From JBDSZL01 sp039925145 (GTDB taxonomy: Bacteria; Acidobacteriota; Vicinamibacteria; Vicinamibacterales; SCN-69-37): 27,903 nucleotides of DNA. Numbering within the stretch: the first letter of the stretch is position 1; every line of letters begins with the position of its first letter. Of the stretch, positions 7,761-13,774 are shown one piece after another. The notes below the pieces were generated by a model. It was given only the letters and a program-made list of their open reading frames with translations. It searched no databases and was not told where the DNA came from. Both the position numbers and the translations under genes were made by a program. Where the stretch lies: NCBI GenBank assembly GCA_039925145.1, contig JBDSZL010000026.1:1-27903 (forward strand), read 5' to 3'.

Positions 7761-7763
7761 TAG
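6799..7763 (+). CDS. IS630 transposase, made by -1 frameshifting
   Basis: The first frame (6799-7209) gives the helix-turn-helix part: YDPELRKRAVMAYERGEGSY and AALFDLNHRTLERWVARW. The second frame continues as EIDRPDVVAQRAAFLRWQ, FLDEAGANLAMGR (first catalytic D), VVLDNLQAHKAPEV (second D) and PYSHDFNPIEPVWGLVKKRI (catalytic E), the DDE set of IS630 enzymes. The frames join at a run of eight A (7141-7148) by a -1 shift, the usual IS630 expression mode. Without the shift a 136-residue DNA-binding product is made. The stop codon TAG at 7761-7763 consists of the TA target duplication plus one host base, so this copy depends on its insertion site for termination. All catalytic residues are present. 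Confidence 0.9.
7141..7148 (+). other. A8 slippery site for -1 frameshift in IS630 transposase
   Basis: Eight consecutive A follow codon CAT of the first transposase frame. A -1 slip changes ...HKKN into ...HKKKRPRP and brings the ribosome into the frame encoding the DDE domain. The stretch just downstream is very GC-rich (GGCCGCGGCCG, 7150-7160) and could form a stimulatory structure. Poly-A slippage is established for several IS630 members; here it is inferred from frame geometry. Confidence 0.75.
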
Positions 7764-8713
7764 TCCTGACTGAACGGCATGAGCACCTCGAATGGCTGGC
7801 CGACCGTCTGTCTCGCAGCGTTCGGCACTTGGTGGTGATGCGCGGAGGTAGCGGCAAGAAGGTCAGGCAGGCCGTCGCCCGCCAGCTGGCGACCATTCCT
7901 GCAGGCGAAGAGCGCGTGCTCATTGGCACTGGAAAATACATTGGCGAGGGATTCGACGATGCGCGTCTCGACACGCTGTTCGTGACCCTTCCGGTCTCGT
8001 GGCGCGGCACCATCGCGCAATATGTCGGGCGGTTACATCGATCTAGCGATGGGAAGCGCGACGTCCGTGTATACGACTACGCCGACTTGAACGTGCGGAT
8101 GTTGTCGAGGATGTTCGAGCGCCGGTGTCACGGATACGAGGCGCTTGGCTACGAAATCGTGTTGCCGGCCAGTGCCATCCCGGGATGGCCTACTGCCGTG
8201 CCGCTTCCAGCAGATCCGCTGTGGAAGCGGGATTACGCGGTTAGTGTTCGTCGGCTCGTTCGCGATGGTGTCGATGTACCACTCGCGGGCCTGTTCGTGA
8301 CCGCCGCACAGCCCCTCCCAGCCGACGCGGAAGGCGTCACTCGCGCGCGGAGTGCGAGCGCGGCCTTCCTCTATCGACGGCTGGAGACACTCGCACCAAC
8401 GCGACAGCGTTTTCGACTGAATGCGGATCTTGCGATTCCCTTCGACGGCCACGGTCGAATGGAGGTCGCCCTGCTGTGCGAAGACTCGCGGGTAGCTATT
8501 GAAGTCGACGGCGCTGCGCATTTTGGTAATGCCGACGCGTACCGGCGTGATCGCCACAAAGACCGGCTTCTCCAGGAGAATGGCTATGCTGTCTTGCGCT
8601 TTCTCGCCGAGGATTTAGGAAAGGATCTGGACAGCGTGCTCGATGCGATTCTGCGGACGCTCACAAGTCGGGCCGCTGTGAATCTTGGAAGTCAGCCGGC
8701 CTTCCGTCGGTGA
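7763..8713 (+). pseudogene. TOTE-type helicase, 3' segment with DUF559-like nuclease domain
   Basis: The continuation of the interrupted helicase: LVLTERHEHLEWLADRLSRS, VLIGTGKYIGEGFDDARLDT, TLPVSWRGTIAQYVGRLHRS (motifs V and VI). After a linker comes a C-terminal domain with LLCEDSRVAIEVDGAAHFGN, AYRRDRHKDRLLQENGYAVL and RFLAEDLGKDLDSVLDAIL, typical of DUF559/Vsr-like PD-(D/E)xK nucleases (E and D in IEVDG, D in RDRHKD). The full parent was thus primase, helicase and endonuclease, a conflict-system architecture. There is no promoter or start of its own after the IS, so it is not expected to be expressed as a functional protein. Confidence 0.78.
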
Positions 8714-8843
8714 GGTCTGGCGTGGGCGTCGTGCAGAGCGGCATCACCGCGGCGTGGTAAGACGCGACGATCTCTGCCGGAGTCGTACGAGCCAGAAGCC
8801 TGGCGTGACGGTCGCGAATTCGCCGCACAACGAGTTCGACCAG
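8661..8843 (-). pseudogene. Possible orphan antisense gene fragment
   Basis: On the minus strand one frame reads ALQTLVELVVRRIRDRHARL, LARTTPAEIVASYHAAVMPL and ends at TGA (8663-8661). Composition and amphipathic pattern look like real coding sequence, and the plus strand of 8714-8860 has no gene. It overlaps the last 50 bases of the helicase and has no convincing start codon. I do not recognise a family. It may be the tail of a truncated neighbour gene, or an accidental open frame. Confidence 0.25.
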
Positions 8844-8860
8844 CGTCTGAAGGGCCGCTG

Positions 8861-9433
8861 ATGCGTGAAAATATGAGACCGAGGAAAGCAGGCTCGTGGT
8901 CCAAGGTGAAAGCCGGCTTGGCCGGCGTCGACCGGCCGGGGCTCATCGGCATCATCCAGAATCTGTACGAAGCCAATAGTGCCAATCGGCGTTTCTTGCA
9001 CGCCCGGTTCGTGCCAGAGGCGGCGGCAATCGAGACGTACCGAACGCTGGTTGAGGACGCGGTGGCTCCCGATCCTCTCAGTCAGCGGCCAATTCGGTTG
9101 CGTGATGCGACGGCGGCGATCACCGAGTACAAACGTTCGACCGCGGACATCAGCGGCGTCGTGGATCTGCTGTTGACGTTCGTCGAAGCGGGTACCCAAC
9201 AGGCGGCCGATCTCGGCTGTGGGGACGATCCGTACTTTGCGGCGCTCGAGCGAAAAGCGAGAGAGGCGGTTGCCGCGCTGGACGGGTTGCCGGCCGCGGC
9301 GCGGGCCGCGGCCGAGGAACGGCTCATTCGGTTGGGCGAATATCAAGATCGAATCGGGTGGGGCTATGGCGATTTCCTCGGCGACGTCGCAGCCAGCGTG
9401 AAAAACCGCGTCGCAGAGAGAGCGAAAGGTTGA
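8861..9433 (+). CDS. Small helical protein, DUF6155-like
   Basis: A 190-residue soluble protein without signal peptide or membrane segment. LAGVDRPGLIGIIQNLYEAN and SANRRFLHARF, followed by LRDATAAITEYKRSTADISG and VVDLLLTFVEAGTQQAADLG, resemble DUF6155-type proteins: an N-terminal (D/K)LxxLIxxLYxxxxxNxxFLxARF and a central Lys/Tyr helix preceding a run of small helices. No enzymatic motif is visible. The start could be ATG 8861 or ATG 8873; neither has a strong ribosome site. It follows the broken helicase by about 150 bases and precedes a decayed PIN gene. Function unknown; a role in the island is only suggested by position. Confidence 0.5.
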   Translation: MRENMRPRKAGSWSKVKAGLAGVDRPGLIGIIQNLYEANSANRRFLHARFVPEAAAIETYRTLVEDAVAPDPLSQRPIRLRDATAAITEYKRSTADISGVVDLLLTFVEAGTQQAADLGCGDDPYFAALERKAREAVAALDGLPAAARAAAEERLIRLGEYQDRIGWGYGDFLGDVAASVKNRVAERAKG

Positions 9434-9444
9434 TGAAGGCAGAA

Positions 9445-9457
9445 GGGAACTGTTCCC
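9445..9457. promoter_or_regulatory. Short perfect inverted repeat upstream of PIN remnant
   Basis: GGGAAC-T-GTTCCC, arms of six with one central base, lies between the DUF6155-like gene and the PIN remnant. It could be a former operator of the PIN module or part of a transcript hairpin. There is no T-tract after it, so it does not look like a terminator. Confidence 0.25.
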
Positions 9458-9493
9458 GGCGCCGAGGGGATGTTCACTGCGAAGCAGGAGTAG

Positions 9494-9780
9494 CATCAGG
9501 AGGTGGTGCTGAAGGAGGTCCGCGCGGGGGATTCTGAAGCCGCCGACCGCCGAATGGCATTTGTCGCGGACTTACCGTCGCTGGACATTACCGAGGACGA
9601 CGGAACTGGCCGCGACGTTGATCGAGCGGGTGCCGCTGCCACCCCAAGCGGCCGTGGAACGTGGCCCACATCGCCAATGCTGCGCTCCGTCGACGTGTCG
9701 AGGATGTGTGCCGTGCGCAAGGCTACCAGGCTCCGATCCTATGCACGCCGGATGAATTGATGGAGGACGACGATGAATGA
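9494..9780 (+). pseudogene. VapC-like PIN toxin remnant
   Basis: Three frames each carry a consecutive piece of one PIN-domain family. EVVLKEVRAGDSEAADRRMA and FVADLPSLDITED come first. Then, in the next frame, LIERVPLPPQAAVE. Then, in a third frame, HIANAALRRRVEDVCRAQGY and QAPILCTPDELMEDDDE. Intact relatives begin with an acidic DTN/DTS strand, here absent, and carry a DxxHIA...LLTWNCRH segment between QAAV and HIANA, here deleted around 9650-9670. Both frame changes and the missing acidic residues mean it cannot be a working nuclease. The stop at 9778-9780 overlaps the start of the small downstream gene, the usual operon layout. Confidence 0.7.
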
Positions 9781-10000
9781 CGCACATGAATCGGATGGTC
9801 CGTGGCACGATCCAATCGTGGCCGACGTGCGCGCCGTGCGTGCGGCGTTGTTCGTGGCGTCTGGCTCCGACATCCGAAAGTTCTGCCGAGGTCTTCGGGA
9901 AGAGCAGGGACGTTCTGGGTGTCGGATCATTGCCCGCGCAGCTGACGCCGACGGGCCTCGGTCGCAACCGTTACCGCCGCGGTCCCAGCACACCGGCTGA
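9773..10000 (+). CDS. Small partner protein of the PIN module
   Basis: A 75-residue product that overlaps the end of the PIN remnant by eight bases (ATGAATGA). MNDAHESDGPWHDPIVADVR and AVRAALFVASGSDIRKFCRG, followed by LREEQGRSGCRII, matches the short proteins regularly found immediately after this PIN type, with a DPIVxxVRxxR start and a Leu/Arg-rich helix ending in ExxxGRxV. They are presumed antitoxins or accessory regulators. The last 20 or so residues (PRSQPLPPRSQHTG) are less typical. It may remain translatable although its toxin is dead. Confidence 0.55.
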   Translation: MNDAHESDGPWHDPIVADVRAVRAALFVASGSDIRKFCRGLREEQGRSGCRIIARAADADGPRSQPLPPRSQHTG

Positions 10001-10007
10001 CACCGCG

Positions 10008-10044
10008 CGGAGGGTTGCTGGTTCGAATCAAGCCCGAGGAGCCA
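10008..10044 (+). tRNA. tRNA 3'-end remnant, candidate attachment site
   Basis: GCTGG (10017-10021), TTCGAAT (10022-10028) and CAAGC (10029-10033) form a T-arm with four of five pairs. They are followed by CCGAGGA (10034-10040), a discriminator G and a genomic CCA (10042-10044). The ending CCGAGGAGCCA is typical of bacterial tRNA-Asn genes. No D-arm or proper anticodon stem can be built upstream, so only the 3' part is present. One T-stem base is mismatched. Integrases commonly use exactly this part of tRNA genes, and the next gene (AbiEii) is truncated right after it, so I read it as an old att site and not a working tRNA. Confidence 0.55.
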
Positions 10045-10059
10045 ATTAAATCAACAACT

Positions 10060-10793
10060 CACGGGGCCCGCCCGGGGATGGACTCGTCTTCGATGTGGCA
10101 TCGATCTCGGGCGAGGAGATCCGCGCGGCCGACGAGTACGACGGCGTACGCGTACGTCTCTTGGCCCGACTCGCCGAGGCGCGCATCCCGGTGCACGTGG
10201 ACGTCGGCTTCGGCGACGCCGTCGTCCCGGAGCCGGAGTTCCGCAGCTATCCCACGCTGCTCGATCACGAGGCGCCTCGCGTACTCGTCTACCCGCCTGA
10301 GGCCGTCGTCGCCGAAAAACTTGAAGCGATCGTCTCGCTTGGGCTGACCATCAGCCGCATGAAGGACTTCTACGACCTCCAGCGGCTGTCCGGCCAATTC
10401 GCATTCGACGCCGAGTCGCTCACGCTGTCGATCCGCACGACCTTCGAGCGACGCGGCACACCCCTGCCTGCCGACGAGCCACTGGCCCTGTCACGCGATT
10501 TCCTGACCGCGCCGGAGCGGCAGACGCAATGGCGCGCGTTTCTGCGCCGAGGTCGGCTTGAGGATGCACCGGACGCGGCGGAACTGGCCGATACGATCGC
10601 CGGCCTTGTGTTGCCCGTGCTGCAGGCCGCGTTTCTCGGTGAGTCATTTCGCCAGACGTGGGCCCCGGCGGACCGTGGACCTCCGGAGCTGTCGCAGGTT
10701 GAGGGAACCGGTGATCAGGGCACCAGCAGGAGCTGCCGCAAAGCACGCCGGGCGGCCGGCTTCCGAGTGGCTACGTATCCGACAACCTCGTAG
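10060..10793 (+). pseudogene. AbiEii/AbiGii-type nucleotidyltransferase, 5'-truncated
   Basis: From GDGLVFDVASISGEEIRAAD the frame follows the middle and C-terminal part of AbiEii/AbiGii toxins: EYDGVRVRLLARL, IPVHVDVGFGDAVVPEPEF, YPPEAVVAEKLEAIVSLGLT, SRMKDFYDL and a C-terminal VLPVLQAAFLGESFRQTWAP. The N-terminal G-S...DxD active-site strand is absent; homology begins about 15 bases after the tRNA remnant. An internal GTG (10095) keeps the frame open but cannot restore catalysis. The natural C-terminus should be near 10680; the remaining codons run antisense into the next gene, so the 3' end also looks joined to foreign sequence. It is a different lineage from the intact gene at 1819-2616. 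Confidence 0.75.
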
Positions 10794-10987
10794 TGATTGA
10801 AGACGCGCCAGATGGCCGCCAGGAACCTCGGAAGCTCCGCGGCAAAATCGGCGTCGACCTTTGACGCACTCGCGAACGTCAGCAGCTTCTCGCCGATCAA
10901 GTAGCCCAACGCGCTCTTCACGCCGAACCGTCGTTTGATCGCTCTCGTCGCCCGGCACTGTTCGACCCAGATCTTCTCGAAACGCAT
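10715..10987 (-). CDS. Conserved hypothetical protein, about 90 residues
   Basis: The product starts MRFEKIWVEQCRATRAIKRR and continues FGVKSALGYLIGEKLLTFAS, with ELPRFLAAIWRVFNHYEVVG and KPAARRALRQLLLVP at the end. I recognise it as a recurrent small hypothetical protein of accessory regions, with a fixed FxKIWxEQCxAxRxI start; I know of no assigned function. No membrane segment or catalytic motif is seen. The start at 10987 is preferred because upstream codons are untypical. It converges with the AbiEii remnant, whose open frame overlaps its 3' part. It looks complete. Confidence 0.6.
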   Translation of the reverse strand: MRFEKIWVEQCRATRAIKRRFGVKSALGYLIGEKLLTFASASKVDADFAAELPRFLAAIWRVFNHYEVVGYVATRKPAARRALRQLLLVP

Positions 10988-11075
10988 TCGGGGACTATAG
11001 CCACTGCCGACGCCTCGGGCAAGGCGGCGAGACCCGCGGCGATTCACTGCCGTGAGAGTGGTGTCGCCGGATGCC

Positions 11076-11237
11076 TTACGTCACCGGCCAGAAGACTTCA
11101 TTCCCTTCGATCTCCCTGAAGCACTCGTCGGCGGTCAGCCCTCGATACACGGTGAACCAGCGGGTGGAATGCGCTGTGCCGAAGGTTTGTGCCCGCCCCG
11201 CCGGTTGACGGAAGACGACCGCGTATGACACAGTCAT
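11076..11237 (-). CDS. Possible small divergent ORF, uncertain
   Basis: Fifty-three codons starting MTVSYAVVFRQPAGRAQTFG and ending GLTADECFREIEGNEVFWPV plus T. It would be transcribed away from the RHH-PIN operon, and its start codon lies inside the palindromic operator, so the same repressor could control both. No family recognised. The rest of 10988-11075 shows nothing. Confidence 0.25.
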   Translation of the reverse strand: MTVSYAVVFRQPAGRAQTFGTAHSTRWFTVYRGLTADECFREIEGNEVFWPVT

Positions 11238-11241
11238 ACGC
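11221..11241. promoter_or_regulatory. Perfect inverted repeat, RHH-PIN operator
   Basis: Arms GCGTATGAC (11221-11229) and GTCATACGC (11233-11241) are exact inverted copies separated by ACA. The site directly touches the ATG of the RHH antitoxin at 11242. Ribbon-helix-helix antitoxins typically bind such short palindromes to repress their own operon. The position at the start codon would block transcription start or, in RNA, hide the start codon in a hairpin. Confidence 0.65.
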
Positions 11242-11460
11242 ATGGAGGAAGTGCTCACGATCCGGTTGCCCAAGGGCACGCGCCGCAAGTTGGAAAAGCG
11301 CGCCAGGGCCGAGAACCTGACCGTCAGCCAATACGTCCGCCGCGCCCTCGAGGCGGAGCAACTGGCGGGCGCGCTCGAGGCCGCCCGCGCGGATCTGGTG
11401 CCGCTGGCCCGAGCCAAGGGCGTTTACAGCGACGAGGACGTGTTCAAGATCGTGTCGTGA
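11242..11460 (+). CDS. Ribbon-helix-helix antitoxin
   Basis: A 72-residue protein with a typical RHH start: strand VLTIRLPKGTRRKLEKRARA followed by ENLTVSQYVRRALEAEQLAG. It is a DNA-binding antitoxin; the C-terminal tail (LARAKGVYSDEDVFKIVS) matches the toxin-wrapping tail of antitoxins that pair with COG1569-type PIN toxins. It overlaps the toxin gene by four bases (GTGA). There is no Shine-Dalgarno; the operator lies where one would be. Looks intact. Confidence 0.82.
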   Translation: MEEVLTIRLPKGTRRKLEKRARAENLTVSQYVRRALEAEQLAGALEAARADLVPLARAKGVYSDEDVFKIVS

Positions 11461-11876
11461 TCGTCGTCCTCGATACGAACGTCGTGATTGCGGCCCTCGT
11501 GGCGAACGGGCTGTGCCGCGAGTTGCTGCACCGGGCGATACGCCGGCGGGTTCTTGCGACGTCAGACGCGTTGCTTGACGAACTCGACACGACCCTCCGT
11601 GACAAGTTCGACGTGACGCCATCCGTTGCCGCCTTCCTCGACCTGTTCCGCGCGTCGATCCGCGTGGTTGAGGCGAAGGCGTTGTCGGAGCGCGTCTGCC
11701 GCGACGCCACGGATGACGTGGTCCTGGCGACGGCCGTCGCAGCGGAAGCGAACACCATCGTCACCGGAGATCAGGATCTGCTCGTGTTGGGTTCGTACCA
11801 GGGCATCAGCATCGTCTCCCCACGATCATTCCTCGAGCGGCTCGATCGCCTGGCCCTCCAACCCGATCCAGAGTAG
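11457..11876 (+). CDS. PIN-domain toxin, COG1569 family
   Basis: A 139-residue PIN ribonuclease. MIVVLDTNVVIAALVANG carries D6, ALLDEL carries E42, CRDATDDVVLATAVAAEA carries D86, and IVTGDQDLLVLGSYQGISIV carries D105, giving the four acidic residues that bind metal in VapC-like nucleases. Length and motif order fit the family annotated as putative toxin-antitoxin toxin component, PIN family. The GTG start overlaps the antitoxin stop, so translation is coupled. Four bases after its stop the metallophosphoesterase begins. No defects seen; of the three PIN loci in the window this is the only intact one. Confidence 0.85.
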   Translation: MIVVLDTNVVIAALVANGLCRELLHRAIRRRVLATSDALLDELDTTLRDKFDVTPSVAAFLDLFRASIRVVEAKALSERVCRDATDDVVLATAVAAEANTIVTGDQDLLVLGSYQGISIVSPRSFLERLDRLALQPDPE

Positions 11877-11879
11877 ACG

Positions 11880-12489
11880 ATGCGCATCGCAGCGCTGAGT
11901 GACCAGCACGGATTCCTGCCAGACGTTCCGCCGTGCGATCTGCTGATTGTGGCCGGCGACATCTGTCCTGACAGATTCGGGCACGCCTCCGCACGCTTCG
12001 AGCCGGAACAGCAGGAGCGCTGGTTCGATCGAACGATTCGGCCGTGGCTCGCAGGATCGCCAGCGACACAGAAAGTGGCTACCTGGGGCAATCACGATTG
12101 GTGCGGCCAGGCCTGTGACTTCTCGAACGATTCTCCGGCCACGGCGTCAAGCACGCGTCTACAGATCCTGGTGGACGAAGGCACTCGGCTGTCCACGCCC
12201 GCAACCGATGCCGTATCGACGGTCACGGTGTGGGGAACGCCGTGGTCGCCACGGTTCATGGACTGGGCGTTCATGGGAGGTCCGGAAGACCTCGCGCGTG
12301 CCTATGCCGCGATCCCCGCTGGGACGGACATTCTCGTCTCCCATGGTCCTCCGCACGGCTATGGCGACTGGAGCGATGAACGCAGGCGCAGCGTCGAGCA
12401 CCTCGGATGCCGCGAGCTGCTCGCGGCCATCGATCGTGTCAGGCCGAGACTCGTCATTTGCGGCCACATCCATGGCGGCCACGGCCGCA
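11880..12489 (+). pseudogene. Metallophosphoesterase, 3' end replaced
   Basis: Calcineurin-like phosphoesterase motifs are all present: MRIAALSDQHG (D8, H10), LLIVAGDICPD (D27), TWGNHDW (N71, H72), ILVSHGPPHG (H155) and LVICGHIHGGHG (195-202). These build the two-metal active site. In relatives the protein ends about 20-30 residues after GHIH with an Asn-Val-Ser/Ala strand. Here the sequence after residue 203 (KLLRKHRMVGGWGCGVYLRE) is unlike the family, and the frame stays open to 12899 by reading antisense through the zinc-finger gene. The active site could still fold, but the last strands are missing, so I treat it as truncated. It lies four bases after the PIN toxin and may be co-transcribed. 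Confidence 0.7.
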
Positions 12490-12500
12490 AGCTCCTAAGG

Positions 12501-12537
12501 AAACACCGGATGGTTGGTGGTTGGGGATGCGGTGTTT
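12501..12537. repeat. Inverted repeat with G-rich loop at truncation point
   Basis: AAACACCG (12501-12508) and CGGTGTTT (12530-12537) are perfect inverted copies around a 21-base loop containing GGTTGGTGGTTGGGG. The element lies exactly where the metallophosphoesterase stops matching its family and before the convergent zinc-finger gene. It might be a transcript hairpin or a scar of the rearrangement. The loop also has a two-tier G-quadruplex pattern. No T-tract follows. The rest of 12490-12669 shows no gene. Confidence 0.35.
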
Positions 12538-12669
12538 ATCTCCGTGAAATCTTGGATGCGGGACGAATGACGCTTCGGACTCCTTCGGACTGTGCCCAAT
12601 ACTGTACCCCCCGCGGCTTCGGTTTTCAGACGTGCGGCTCGCCAGGGGGGACGAGAGCCACGTCTGCCC

Positions 12670-13767
12670 TTATGCTTGCTCGTGGCGTGTCGGGCACGCT
12701 GTGTGGCACGCGCGGCAGTACCGCCGCCCGCATGCCGGGCACGGCTCGAGGCAGCCTGTACACAGGTAGTGCACGCGATCATCGCAGAGCAACGCCGTGT
12801 CGACAGGCGTCTCACAGCCGTCGCAGGCCCGGGACTCCACGCGGCCGTCGATGGGGTTCCACGAAAACAGGGCGTCGGCCGTCGCGGTACGGCGCTTGAG
12901 GCGGACGGCGATCTGCCAGGTCGGCATTCGGCAGGCAAACACCGCGATCGGCACCAGCCGAATGCGGACGCGGGCACGCTCGGCCACTTCCGCGAGGCGG
13001 GCCCGGTAGCTCGCGGCGGTGGCGTTCAGACGATCGAGCTCGCGGCGCCGCGCCTCCTCACTCGTTCGCGCTCGGGTCAGCTTGTGACGTATCTCGCGGT
13101 CGATCTCTTCGTAGTAGTCGCGAATCCGCACCAGGTCGCGGTCACGTCGCCGCGTGAGGCTCAGCACGAACTCGTCGATCGACTCGCCGAGCGCCGCGTG
13201 CGCCGCCCCGATCGCCAACGCCCACGGCACGTCCACGGCGTCACCCGATGCCAACGCTTGTTCGTCGTCGGCGATCTCCACCGTGCCGAACCACGAGTCC
13301 AATCGAGGGACAGACCGCGTCGCCGGGTTGATCCAGACCTGTACCAGTCCGCTCGTGCGCTCATCGGCAAGGAGGCTGTACTCGAACACGAAGCCGAAAT
13401 CGATCACGTCGGCCGCGGCCAGCCCCTGCACGCGATAGACCCCGTTCTGCAGCGACACGGCGCGAGCGATCTCTCGCTCTGCGTCCACCGATTTGGACGA
13501 ACGAAAAGGCCCTCGGACAACGGCCACACGCCCCGTCGTGTCGACCAGCCGCCCCATCTGCTCGAGGAGCGGCGAGTCGTAGTCGACGAGCTGACCGGAC
13601 GGGGCGGCGTCGGGACTGAACACGAGCCGTTGATAGTCGGCGAGGCCGAGCCGCGCCTGGAGGTCCATACCCGCCACCACATCCAGGGCGTCGTCTCCCG
13701 CGGGGTCGACCAGCGCACCATGGCGCGAGAGCAGGTCGCGCGTAAACTGTTGAAGCTGTGAGGCCAT
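12670..13767 (-). CDS. Cysteine-rich zinc-binding partner of SNF2 helicase
   Basis: A 365-residue protein that I do not recognise as a named family. The N-terminal 200 residues are mixed alpha/beta (LVDPAGDDALDVVAGMDLQA, GRVAVVRGPFRSS, SWFGTVEIADDEQALASGDA), followed by a long charged helix (SLTRRRDRDLVRIRDYYEEI and ARTSEEARRRELDRLNATAA). A short beta region leads to a C-terminal cysteine cluster: CDGCETPV, CDDRVHYLCTGC, CPACGRRYC and RACHTAC, which could hold two or three zinc ions in a RING- or treble-clef-like fold. ATG at 13767 lies seven bases after the helicase stop and is preceded by GAGGTC, so the two genes form a tight operon. A role as substrate adaptor of the helicase is inference. 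Confidence 0.7.
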   Translation of the reverse strand: MASQLQQFTRDLLSRHGALVDPAGDDALDVVAGMDLQARLGLADYQRLVFSPDAAPSGQLVDYDSPLLEQMGRLVDTTGRVAVVRGPFRSSKSVDAEREIARAVSLQNGVYRVQGLAAADVIDFGFVFEYSLLADERTSGLVQVWINPATRSVPRLDSWFGTVEIADDEQALASGDAVDVPWALAIGAAHAALGESIDEFVLSLTRRRDRDLVRIRDYYEEIDREIRHKLTRARTSEEARRRELDRLNATAASYRARLAEVAERARVRIRLVPIAVFACRMPTWQIAVRLKRRTATADALFSWNPIDGRVESRACDGCETPVDTALLCDDRVHYLCTGCLEPCPACGRRYCRACHTACPTRHEQA

Positions 13768-13774
13768 GTGTTGT

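Noticed and set aside
9572..9967. 131-codon minus-strand frame over the PIN remnant
   Set aside because: Antisense to recognised PIN and partner segments.
9953..10044. A complete tRNA gene using GCCTCGG as 5' acceptor strand
   Set aside because: Six acceptor pairs can form, but there is no D-arm consensus and the anticodon stem does not pair; only the 3' part is tRNA-like.
12592..13761. 389-codon plus-strand frame
   Set aside because: Antisense shadow of the zinc-binding protein; Arg/His/Gln-rich composition without any motif.
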